This document shows positions 27,428 through 35,131 of a stretch of DNA of 64,000 bases, one piece after another; the stretch's first letter is position 1; every line of letters begins with the position of its first letter. The stretch lies in contig JACRMR010000012.1 of NCBI GenBank assembly GCA_016214895.1, forward strand, positions 423,142-487,141, written 5' to 3'. The translations under genes were made by a program, and so were the position numbers. The notes under the pieces were generated by a model, which was not told where the DNA came from, did no database searches, and saw nothing but the letters and a program-made list of their open reading frames with translations. Source of the DNA: a candidate division KSB1 bacterium. Lineage in GTDB: Bacteria > Electryoneota > RPQS01.

Positions 27428-28123
27428 TCAGGTCAATTGAAACGGCAACCGCTCGCGCAGTCGGATTTCTTCAGGCGTGACCGTGGCGATCCACACTTCA
27501 ACGGCAACTCCCGCCGCCACCGCGCGCCGCAACAAGGCCCCGTAGGTCGGATCGATTTCATCGGCGCTGGTGAAACGTTCGGCCGCGTGATGCTGACAGA
27601 CATAGAGCATGGCCGATCGGCCGCCGGTCCGCGCATGTCGAGTGAGATGTTCAAGATGTTTCGCACCGCGCGTCGTCACACTGTCGGGGAATTTCGCCAC
27701 CCCGGCTTCGACCAGCGTAACATTTTTCACCTCGACCCACATCCGCTCCGCTGCACCCATCACAAAATCAATGCGCGTGTCCGCGGCAATCTTCGCTTCA
27801 GACCGGTAGCTGACATAGCGGCGAAAGCGCGGAATAAGTCCCGTCTCAAATGCATCGGCCGCCAGCCGATTGGGGATCAGCGTATTCACGCCGACCCAGC
27901 CCCCTTCGAGATGGATCAACTCCCAGGTGTATTGCAATCGGCGCGTCGGACTCGGATGATGGCTGACCGCGACCCGCGCGCCGGGAACATTCACGCCCTT
28001 CATGCTTCCCGAATTCGGACAGTGTGCCGCGATGTGCTCCCCGGACTCCAATCGCACATCGGCCAGGAAGCGCTGGTAGCGTTGCAACAGAGTCCCGAAT
28101 AGCAGTGGCGTCGCAAATCGCAC
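27428..28123 (-). CDS. sfsA: Sugar fermentation stimulation protein homologue
   Basis: 231 residues. The family is recognised by HCPNSGSMKG, LIPNRLAADAF, RIDFVMG plus VEVKNVTLVE (a nuclease-like Asp ... Glu-x-Lys core), FPDSVTTRGAKHLEHL and the C-terminal EVWIATVTPEEIRL. The core suggests a nuclease, but the cellular role is not settled. Between miaB and hisS, no overlap. Confidence 0.92.
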   Translation of the reverse strand: MRFATPLLFGTLLQRYQRFLADVRLESGEHIAAHCPNSGSMKGVNVPGARVAVSHHPSPTRRLQYTWELIHLEGGWVGVNTLIPNRLAADAFETGLIPRFRRYVSYRSEAKIAADTRIDFVMGAAERMWVEVKNVTLVEAGVAKFPDSVTTRGAKHLEHLTRHARTGGRSAMLYVCQHHAAERFTSADEIDPTYGALLRRAVAAGVAVEVWIATVTPEEIRLRERLPFQLT

Positions 28124-28150
28124 GGTCGATCGGTGGCGCCTTGGGACCGA

Positions 28151-29491
28151 CTATTTCAGCAAGGACGAAACACGCGGCGCGAGTTCCGAACGCGGCACCG
28201 AAATCTGCTCGGCCGTGCGCAGATTCTTGACCGCCACCTCGCTCTTCGCGCGTTCTTCGGGGCCGCAGATCAGTACCAGCGGGATGCCCTGCTTGTCGGC
28301 ATAAGCAAACTGCTTTTTCATCCGATCATCATCATACCAGACTTCCACGCGGAAACCTGCCCGCCGAAGCTCCGCGGCGATCCGCAAATTTTCCGACATC
28401 CCGCCGTCGTCGAAGCGAGCGACAAGTGCCTGCGTCGTCGAAGCTGCGGCGGCAAACTTTCCGAGCTGCGTGAGCGCTGTCTGAATCCGGTCGAGACCAA
28501 TCGTCGTACCCGTGGCCGGCACGTTTGCCTTGGAAAAGGTTCCGACCAGTCCATCATAGCGACCACCGCCGGTCAGTGAACCGATGTGCGGATGATCCGG
28601 CAGGACGGTCTCGAAGATCGGACCCGTGTAATAGTCGAGGCCGCGGGCGAGCGTCGGATCGAAACTCAGGGAGGCCACGGGCACGCCCAACTCGAGCGCC
28701 GCGCGATAGACCGCCTCGATTTCGTCTATTCCGCCGGAGGCTGTCGGGTTTGTGCTCAGGAGTCGGTGCACGGCCGGGAAATCCGGATCATGGCCAGCGG
28801 ATGCCGAGATCTGTGTCACCAACTCGCGGGCCCGCGCCGCCGGAATCTCATTGGCGACAAATTCCCGTTCAACTCCGTCCCAGCCGAGCTTGTCCAACTT
28901 GTCCAAACAACGGCAGAATCGGGCGAAGTGCACTTGATCGCCGGTCACAAGTTCAGATAGCCCGTGCAAGAACTTCCGCGACGACAATCGTATGCGAAAC
29001 TTCTCAAATCCCAAATCCCGCAGTACTTCATACGTCAGCGCTATGATCTCCGCGTCAGCCAGCAGCGAACTCGTCCCCACGATATCCGCATCGCACTGCA
29101 CAAACTCGCGGAAGCGGCCCTGTCGCGGCTGCGGCCGATCCGCGCGCCAGACGGGCTGAATCTGGTAGCGCTTGAATGGCCGCGGCAGTTCCGCGTATTG
29201 CGCGACCACTCGCGCCAACGGTACCGTCAAATCGTAGCGGAGGGCAATCGCCGACTCATCCGTCTCTTCGTTGTCCCCCCGGGCGCGCTTGATTTCATAG
29301 ATGAGCTTGTCATTCTCCTCGGACTTGCCGGTGAGAATCTCCAAGTACTCGATGGCCGGCGTTTCGAGCGGCTGGAAGCCGTAGCGCCGATACGCCTCTT
29401 CTACCACGGACACTATAGCGCGTCGGGCGATGAGCTCGGAAGGCAAAAAATCGCGCGTGCCGCGAAATGTCCGGGGAGATATGATCGCCAA
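28151..29491 (-). CDS. hisS: Histidine-tRNA ligase
   Basis: 446 residues. Class II synthetase: motif 1 region at the N-terminus (RGTRDFLPSEL), motif 2 RPFKRYQIQPVWRADRPQPRQGRFREFVQCDADIVG, the histidine-specific LARGLDYYTGPIFE and motif 3 SLTGGGRYDGLVG. The C-terminal anticodon-binding domain is complete (VEVWYDDDRMKKQFAYADKQGIP). No ATG is available in frame near the start; TTG at 29491 is the best start, with a weak Shine-Dalgarno site. Confidence 0.96.
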   Translation of the reverse strand: MAIISPRTFRGTRDFLPSELIARRAIVSVVEEAYRRYGFQPLETPAIEYLEILTGKSEENDKLIYEIKRARGDNEETDESAIALRYDLTVPLARVVAQYAELPRPFKRYQIQPVWRADRPQPRQGRFREFVQCDADIVGTSSLLADAEIIALTYEVLRDLGFEKFRIRLSSRKFLHGLSELVTGDQVHFARFCRCLDKLDKLGWDGVEREFVANEIPAARARELVTQISASAGHDPDFPAVHRLLSTNPTASGGIDEIEAVYRAALELGVPVASLSFDPTLARGLDYYTGPIFETVLPDHPHIGSLTGGGRYDGLVGTFSKANVPATGTTIGLDRIQTALTQLGKFAAAASTTQALVARFDDGGMSENLRIAAELRRAGFRVEVWYDDDRMKKQFAYADKQGIPLVLICGPEERAKSEVAVKNLRTAEQISVPRSELAPRVSSLLK

Positions 29492-29588
29492 AGTTTATCT
29501 AAATCAGTTGTTTACGCGTCATGACGAACCGGGCCACGAGGCTCGCGCGCGACGCAAAGCCCCCCGGAAGCCGAATATCCGTAACTTT

Positions 29589-29619
29589 ATAATATGCGAC
29601 ATTTGAGATGGAAAAGCAA
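29589..29619 (-). promoter_or_regulatory. Candidate promoter for hisS
   Basis: On the - strand TTGCTT (29619-29614) and TATTAT (29594-29589) are 19 bases apart in an AT-rich stretch about 100 bp upstream of hisS. Spacing is longer than ideal. Confidence 0.3.
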
Positions 29620-29669
29620 GGCAAGGTAGAGTGAGTCGTGACGGTTTGAATCAACCCGGCCGCCGAACG

Positions 29670-30968
29670 TCAGAGATGGACCCGATAGCGCCGACCCCGC
29701 TTGGCGCCGCTGGCCGTAAGTAATCCGAGACTGACCAGCGTCGAGAGCCGAACCCGCGCCGCCGCCTCACTCAAGTCGAACTCCGCCGTCACATCGGAAT
29801 TCGAGATTTCGCGGTCCATCCGCGCGCACAGGAATCGCGCCCAATGATCGCGATCGCGGAACAGCGAGCTTCGGACCTGCGCCAACCTTCCCGCGATCTC
29901 CGAGCCACGGGAATCCGGCTTAGCGTCCGGTCCGCGTTCCGCGAGTGCGGGCAGATGTCTCACGGCGATCGCTTCTTCATCGCACAGCAGGAACGCGCGC
30001 TCGAGTGTGAAACGAAGTTCACGTACGTTTCCCGGCCAGCCGTGAGTCAACAGCATGTTCATCGCCTCGTCTGCGACGCGATCGGGCCGCGCGCGACGAT
30101 GTGAGCGTTGCAATTGGACCATGAACTCGCGCACCAGCAGCGGCAAATCCTCCAGCCGGTCGCGCAGCGGCGGAAGCGCAAGCGGCAACAGAGCGATGCG
30201 ATAGTACAGGTCCGCGCGAAATGCTCCCGCCGCCACGAGTGGTTCCAATTGGCGATTCGTCGCGCAAATCAACCGTGCGTTCACCTGAATTGGTTTGACC
30301 CGCCCGAGCTTCTGGATCTCGCCGGAATCCAGGAATCGCAACAACGCCGCCTGACCTGCCGCGGGAAGGTCACCGATCTCATCGAGAAACAGCCCGCCCC
30401 CGTCGGCCGCCTCCAATTTGCCCTGACGACCGCGCGCTGACGCTCCCGTAAAGGCCCCCGGTTCATATCCGAACAACTCCGAAAGCAGCAACGATTCCGA
30501 GAGCGCCGCGCAGTTCATGGTAACCAGCGGCCGCGACCCGCATAACGAGCGCGTGTGCACGAATCTCGCAAGCAGCTCCTTGCCCGTGCCCGTTTCCCCC
30601 GAAATCAGCACGGTGGCCGTCGTCGGGGCCAGTCGCGCCGCAACCTCAAGCAACTCCCGCATCACCACGGAGTCCCCGACGAGGCCGCAATCCCGAGCGT
30701 CCAACTCCAGCGGCCGACGAAGCGCCTCGGCCAACTCACGCGCGGCGCCAGCCGAGGGGAGTCCGGCCGGGAAAAGTCCGCGAATCACCCGCGCCTCGGG
30801 CGAGCCTTCCGCGAAAACGAGCGCGGGATGCGGACGCAGTATCACCCGCATCAAATCGGTCAGCACCGGCCGGATTTCCTCACGCGCGGGCGCACCCTGC
30901 TGTAACGCTTCGTGCTGCCACAGCCGAAGCAGGTTAACCTGCAGTTGGTCGGCGGGTGCTAAATCCAT
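29670..30968 (-). CDS. Sigma-54-dependent transcriptional activator with an unusual C-terminal winged helix
   Basis: 432 residues. N-terminal part (1-100) without a recognisable receiver, GAF or PAS domain. The AAA+ domain is complete: Walker A GETGTGKE, sigma-54 loop GAFTGA, Walker B GGGLFLDEIGDLP, sensor ATNRQLEPLV, arginine finger RADLYYRI and the WPGNVREL motif. In place of the usual Fis-type helix-turn-helix, the C-terminus (about 375-432) reads as a winged helix (ISNSDVTAEFDLSEAAARVRLSTL, then GLLTASGAKRGRRYRV). Target promoters are unknown; a candidate lies at 4274-4290. Terminator-like hairpin upstream at 31001-31033. Confidence 0.9.
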   Translation of the reverse strand: MDLAPADQLQVNLLRLWQHEALQQGAPAREEIRPVLTDLMRVILRPHPALVFAEGSPEARVIRGLFPAGLPSAGAARELAEALRRPLELDARDCGLVGDSVVMRELLEVAARLAPTTATVLISGETGTGKELLARFVHTRSLCGSRPLVTMNCAALSESLLLSELFGYEPGAFTGASARGRQGKLEAADGGGLFLDEIGDLPAAGQAALLRFLDSGEIQKLGRVKPIQVNARLICATNRQLEPLVAAGAFRADLYYRIALLPLALPPLRDRLEDLPLLVREFMVQLQRSHRRARPDRVADEAMNMLLTHGWPGNVRELRFTLERAFLLCDEEAIAVRHLPALAERGPDAKPDSRGSEIAGRLAQVRSSLFRDRDHWARFLCARMDREISNSDVTAEFDLSEAAARVRLSTLVSLGLLTASGAKRGRRYRVHL

Positions 30969-31000
30969 CGCACTTGAGTACTCCGAGGCTCTAAAACAGC

Positions 31001-31033
31001 AACGCTTTCCCCGGACGAACCGGGAAAAGCGCT
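31001..31033 (-). terminator. Probable terminator after the MCE gene
   Basis: AACGCTTTCCCCGG pairs with CCGGGAAAAGCGCT around ACGAA, about 35 bases after the stop of the MCE gene. The - strand continues GCTGTTTTAG. It separates the hpf-hprK-PTS-MCE run from the sigma-54 activator. Confidence 0.5.
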
Positions 31034-31067
31034 ATCGCCAAAATGCTGCCGGCTCCCCTGCATGGGG

Positions 31068-31964
31068 TCAGAACAGCACGATCTTGTTGCGCAGACCTTT
31101 TGTGCGGATCGAATTCGCCAACGAGTCGACCTCGGAAAGCGCGCTGTTGAGACGAATGTACAACTCGTCATCGTTCAGCAAGCGACCCGCCGTGGTGCTA
31201 TCACTGTTCAGGTTTGTCGTCACCTGCTGCAGGGAAGACGCCAGATCGGCAAGCTGCAAGACCAGCGAGTCCACACCGTCGATCGTCGTGCCCATGCGCC
31301 GGTCGGCCAACTCCGCCACGCGCTGCGCCGTCTCAATCGTCGCCGACAACTGAGCCAACGTCAGTTTCAACTGCGCGCGATTCTCGCGCAGCAGATCCGC
31401 CGACTGACCCGCCACGTCGCCCGCATTTTTCAGCAGATCGCGAATGCTGGTCTGATTCGCCGTGTCGCCCACGACTTCATTCAGATGGATGAGCAGATTG
31501 TTCAGGTTGACCATCGTCGCCTTCAGGTCACCCGACAAGTCCATGAACAGGGACACCGCCTCGCCGACGCCGAGTGGCTCCGCGCCGCGCAGGGTCACGC
31601 CCGCTGTGTTGATCGTCGGCGGCAATGCGCCGGGATAGACCGACAACACCTTCCCCGCCATCAGGGTCGGCGACTCGATCACGATCCGGTAGTCCGAGAA
31701 CAAGACGACGTCGTTATCCAGGGTCGCCTCGATCTTCACACGCCCGTCTTTTAAAACAATCTCGGACACGCGGCCCTGGACGACACCGTTGGCCAGCACG
31801 TTGGAGCCGGGTTCAAGCCCACCCACGTTCTGAAATTCCACCGTAATCGGGCGCCGCGATACCTTCAGACTGAACCCCTTCCCCCACATGATCCCGCCGA
31901 TCAGTACGGCGAGCGAGAGAATCACCGCGGCCCCGACTTGAAGTTCGGCTCTTCGTCCGTCCAC
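31068..31964 (-). CDS. MCE/MlaD family substrate-binding protein
   Basis: 298 residues. N-terminal membrane anchor (LQVGAAVILSLAVLIGGIMWG), a single MCE domain (about 38-115: VEFQNVGGLEPGSNVLANGV, VGRVSEI-type strand), and a long helical C-terminus with heptad character (residues 140-290). Family members are the periplasmic lipid-binding part of Mla-type ABC systems. The usual permease (MlaE) and ATPase (MlaF) genes are not adjacent. GTG start preceded by GAGGA inside the end of the PTS IIB gene. Confidence 0.85.
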   Translation of the reverse strand: MDGRRAELQVGAAVILSLAVLIGGIMWGKGFSLKVSRRPITVEFQNVGGLEPGSNVLANGVVQGRVSEIVLKDGRVKIEATLDNDVVLFSDYRIVIESPTLMAGKVLSVYPGALPPTINTAGVTLRGAEPLGVGEAVSLFMDLSGDLKATMVNLNNLLIHLNEVVGDTANQTSIRDLLKNAGDVAGQSADLLRENRAQLKLTLAQLSATIETAQRVAELADRRMGTTIDGVDSLVLQLADLASSLQQVTTNLNSDSTTAGRLLNDDELYIRLNSALSEVDSLANSIRTKGLRNKIVLF

Positions 31965-31968
31965 GTTC

Positions 31969-32469
31969 TTAGTCCTCGTAAGCCACCGGCTGAGCCGTTG
32001 GCAGGTCCTGACAGCGGATCTTCACACCCTCTTTGCGCAGTTCGCCAAGCGTCGTGCGATCCCACTCCGACAAGTACACATAAGGCAGCAACTCCTCGCG
32101 CTCCTCGCGAAAGTGCAGGCCGCCGATCGTCAACACCTTCAGCGGCGCGCCCAGCCGAAACAACTTGAGCGCATCGACCGGCGCTTCCACGACAATCATC
32201 GCCTTCTTGCCGTCCAAATCGCCCCGCACCCAGCGCTCGGCCGTCTCCGTGAGGGACAGCACCTCACCGTGCATCTCTTCGGGGATCAAACCCGCGTAGA
32301 TCCGCAAGGCCGGCTCGTCCTTCACCACTCGGTCCGACGCCAGGATCAGCAGGTCCAGATCCAGCGTCTGACCCCACCCCACGATCACTTGCCCATGCAA
32401 CAGCCGGTCGTCCACGCGCACGAGCGGGTAAACCAGCTTGTCTTTTTGCCACGGAAGCTTCAGAATCAT
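31969..32469 (-). CDS. PTS mannose/sorbose-family IIB protein
   Basis: 166 residues. The phosphorylated histidine lies in the family motif VRVDDRLLHGQVIVGWG near residue 25; the rest of the IIB fold is intact (SDRVVKDEPALRIY, VLTIGGLHFREEREELLPYVYL). In transporters this domain passes phosphate to sugar through IIC/IID, but neither is present here. Four-base overlap with the IIA gene. A regulatory phosphorelay is inferred. Confidence 0.88.
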   Translation of the reverse strand: MILKLPWQKDKLVYPLVRVDDRLLHGQVIVGWGQTLDLDLLILASDRVVKDEPALRIYAGLIPEEMHGEVLSLTETAERWVRGDLDGKKAMIVVEAPVDALKLFRLGAPLKVLTIGGLHFREEREELLPYVYLSEWDRTTLGELRKEGVKIRCQDLPTAQPVAYED

Positions 32470-32843
32470 TCGGTCAGTAGTTCAATACCACGCAAACCGT
32501 CGGCCTTGACGGTCGCCACCAGCTCGGCAAACGGTAACTTGTTTCGCTTCGTGAAAAACGAGATCAGCATCGGGAGGTTGACGCCGGAAATCACGGCGCC
32601 CTGAGGAAGGGAATTCCGGCAGGTCCGACAGACCACATACGGTGAGCCGCCGCAAAAATCGACAAACATGATCGTCGGACGTTGCGCAAGCTGCGCTTGA
32701 ACCGATTCCACCAGTTGATCCAGTGCCAGCGCCTCGTTCGAGATCACCGCGACGTCACCCTGGCTCCCCAGTGTGCGTTCGATCGAATCCAGCATCGCGC
32801 GACCGACGTCGCCATGCGTGACTATGAGGGCCGCAACCGCCAT
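32466..32843 (-). CDS. PTS mannose-family IIA protein
   Basis: 125 residues. Starts AALIVTHGDVGRAMLDSIER with the phosphoryl-accepting His in VTHG; VDFCGGSPYVVC and ISGVNLPMLISFF complete the IIA-Man fold (the usual 'DLFGGSP' is replaced by 'DFCGGSP'). Accepts phosphate from HPr. Between hprK (9 bp) and IIB (4-bp overlap). Confidence 0.88.
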   Translation of the reverse strand: MAVAALIVTHGDVGRAMLDSIERTLGSQGDVAVISNEALALDQLVESVQAQLAQRPTIMFVDFCGGSPYVVCRTCRNSLPQGAVISGVNLPMLISFFTKRNKLPFAELVATVKADGLRGIELLTE

Positions 32844-32852
32844 GAATCCGCC

Positions 32853-33821
32853 TTATTCATAGTCCTTTTCGAGATAATTCTCGAGCGAACCACGATTCTT
32901 CATCGCGTTGGTCAACGCCTCGCTGAACGCCTTCGCCGGGTGCACGCCGTACACCCGCAAGTGCAGATTCAGCGCGATCGTCTCGGCGATCACGGTGATG
33001 TTCTTCCCCGGAAAGATCGGCAGTCGCACATAGGGCAGCCGGACGCCAAGGTAGCCCTTGAACTGGTCCTCGAGTCCGGTCCGCTCATAGTCCTCTTCCG
33101 GAGACCAATCCACCAACTCGACCTCGGTCTCGATGCGCTTCTGAATCCGGATCGCGCGCACTCCGTACATTCGCGCGATGTCGATAATCCCGATCCCCCG
33201 AATTTCCATGTAGTGCCGGATCGTATCGGAGCCGCTGCCCATCAACACGTTGTCCGCCATCCGCGTCATGTGCACAAGATCATCCGACACCAGCCGGTGT
33301 CCGCGCTCCACGAGGTCCAGCGCCACCTCCGATTTGCCGATCCCGCTCCGCCCCGTGAATAGCATCCCCGTTCCGTAAACGTCCACCAACGAGCCGTGGA
33401 CCGTCATCGACGGCGCGAACTTGTGATCGAGATAGTCAGAAAGCAGGTGCGTGCATTCGGTCGTGCTGAGCGGCGTCACGAACACACAACTGCCCGCCTC
33501 GTCGCTCAGTTGCACCAGCGCCGCCGGCACCGAATTGGAGTTCGTCACGATAATGCAGGGAATCTCGAACCGAAGGATTCCGCGCAAACTCTGGTCGAGC
33601 TGCGCCGGAGTCAACGTCGCCAGATAGCGCACCTCCGTATTCCCCAAAATCTGCACCCGATCAAAGGTGAAAAGATCAATAAATCCCGCCAGCGCAAGTC
33701 CGGGCCGGTGAAGGTCCTTCTGCGTGATCCGCCGAACCAGACCGCGCGGACTGTTCACGAGCTTGAGCAACAACCGCTCGCGCATCGCCTGCAAAAATTC
33801 GTCAACTTGAAGCGTCGGCAT
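32853..33821 (-). CDS. hprK: HPr kinase/phosphorylase
   Basis: 322 residues. Phosphorylates and dephosphorylates Ser-46 of HPr. N-terminal domain (LVNSPRGLVRRITQKDLHRPGLALAGF), then the catalytic domain with His in TVHGSLVDVYG, Walker A FTGRSGIGKSEVALDL, LVSDDLVHM, and the family signature MEIRGIGIIDI. The C-terminal FPGKNITVIAETIALN is complete. In Gram-negatives without catabolite repression through CcpA, HprK usually controls regulatory PTS chains; the neighbouring IIA/IIB genes fit this. Confidence 0.95.
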   Translation of the reverse strand: MPTLQVDEFLQAMRERLLLKLVNSPRGLVRRITQKDLHRPGLALAGFIDLFTFDRVQILGNTEVRYLATLTPAQLDQSLRGILRFEIPCIIVTNSNSVPAALVQLSDEAGSCVFVTPLSTTECTHLLSDYLDHKFAPSMTVHGSLVDVYGTGMLFTGRSGIGKSEVALDLVERGHRLVSDDLVHMTRMADNVLMGSGSDTIRHYMEIRGIGIIDIARMYGVRAIRIQKRIETEVELVDWSPEEDYERTGLEDQFKGYLGVRLPYVRLPIFPGKNITVIAETIALNLHLRVYGVHPAKAFSEALTNAMKNRGSLENYLEKDYE

Positions 33822-33854
33822 CGCCCCTCTATCTCCGCGTGAACCCCGGGCGAA

Positions 33855-34163
33855 TCACTCCTCGTCCGCCTCGGCCCGCTTCGCCTGAAGCTTGCCCTTC
33901 AATTTCTTCACCTGCTGCTCGAGTTTGTCAACCGCCAATACCGCCGACTTGCGAAAATCGTCCGTGGTCTCCGATGCGTTCAGCACCGCGCCGTTCAGGC
34001 TAACCTGAATGTGCGCCTTCTTGTCGTCCTTCGTGTAGGAAAACTCAATTTCACAGTTCAAAATCCGATCGTCAAGCTTGTTCAAGCGGCCAACCTCCGC
34101 CTCCGCGAATTCCTTCAGCGAATCTGTGGCCTTGAAATGGATCGAGGAGATCTTCGTTCTCAT
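33855..34163 (-). CDS. hpf: Ribosome hibernation promoting factor, short form
   Basis: 102 residues. Single S30AE domain: ISSIHFKATDSLKEFAEAEV, RLNKLDDRILNCEIEF, KKAHIQVSLNGAVLNASE, with DDFRKSAVLAVDKLEQQVKKLK and a Lys-rich tail. Lacks the C-terminal dimerisation domain of long HPF. Upstream of hprK with a 33-bp gap. Confidence 0.92.
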   Translation of the reverse strand: MRTKISSIHFKATDSLKEFAEAEVGRLNKLDDRILNCEIEFSYTKDDKKAHIQVSLNGAVLNASETTDDFRKSAVLAVDKLEQQVKKLKGKLQAKRAEADEE

Positions 34164-34213
34164 TCGGCTACCTCGGGATCATGTGGAAAGTCCGTGCTAT
34201 TCGGACCGGGTCA

Positions 34214-35131
34214 TTAACGCAGTTTCTCGCCGTGCGGGTGAGCTTGCTCGTGTACCAGCTTCAGCCGCTCGGCGGTGACATGGGTATATTTCTGGGTCGT
34301 TCCCAATGAACTGTGCCCCAGCAATTCCTGGACCGCGCGCAGATCCGCACCGCGTTCCAGTAAATGTGTGGCAAAACAATGACGCAACACGTGAGGCGAA
34401 GACCGGTCGCCGTACAACGCGGCCAGCGCGTCTCGAACGATGCGGTAGGCGCGAAACCGGGTCAACGGTTTGCCCCGATCGGACAACCAGAGCGCCTCCG
34501 GCGCACCCGCCGGAAGCGCGGATACGTGCTTGGTGCGCGCCGTCACGTAGTCGGCAAATGCCGCCAGCGCCGCCCGCGACAGCGGGACCACACGCGGTTT
34601 GGAGCCCTTGCCGGTCACGCGAACGGTCCCTTGCCGAGGATCGACATCCAGAGTTCGCAAGGACAACAACTCGGAAATCCGCAGGCCCGAACCGTACAAG
34701 AACTCCAACAGAGCTCGCGTGCGAACCGCCGGAAAGTCGGAGTCGCCGGCCCGGTCGAGCACGGCGGCGACCTGCGCCTGGCTGTAAACCTGCGGGAGCT
34801 TGCGCGAGCTCCGCGCCCGGCCCAGCCGCGTGGTCGGATTCTCGCGCAACCGGCCGGCGCGCACAAGATATTTCGCGAACTCCGAAATCGCCGCGCGCTT
34901 GCGCTCAATTGACGCGCGCGCTAAACCGGAAAGGGCCAGTTCCTGCAAGTGTCCGCGGATCGCGGAAACGCTCAGACGCTCCGCGCCCAAATCGGGCGCA
35001 TCCTTCCGCACGTGCTCAATGAGCTGGCGAATGTCGCTCCCGTACGCCGCGATCGTGTGCCCTGACCGACGCTTCCGCGCGGAAATGTCCAACAGGAAAT
35101 CGGCCAGCAATTCCGGCAGTGTCGGACTCAC
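34214..35131 (-). CDS. Tyrosine recombinase XerC/XerD family
   Basis: 305 residues. N-terminal SAM-like core-binding domain (1-100) and catalytic domain with the full set of residues: Arg in GSGLRISELL, Lys in VTGKGSKPRVVPL, HVLRHCFATHLLERGADLR (His-x-x-Arg), His in LLGHSSLGTTQ, and the nucleophile Tyr in QKYTHV. Resolves chromosome dimers at dif. Next to topA (4-bp overlap), the common chromosomal xerC neighbourhood, so it is not an integrase of a mobile element. Confidence 0.9.
   Translation of the reverse strand: MSPTLPELLADFLLDISARKRRSGHTIAAYGSDIRQLIEHVRKDAPDLGAERLSVSAIRGHLQELALSGLARASIERKRAAISEFAKYLVRAGRLRENPTTRLGRARSSRKLPQVYSQAQVAAVLDRAGDSDFPAVRTRALLEFLYGSGLRISELLSLRTLDVDPRQGTVRVTGKGSKPRVVPLSRAALAAFADYVTARTKHVSALPAGAPEALWLSDRGKPLTRFRAYRIVRDALAALYGDRSSPHVLRHCFATHLLERGADLRAVQELLGHSSLGTTQKYTHVTAERLKLVHEQAHPHGEKLR

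Noticed and set aside
34214-35131. Tyrosine recombinase as sign of an integrated element
   Set aside because: It is the housekeeping XerC/D type next to topA with no phage or integron genes and no repeats.
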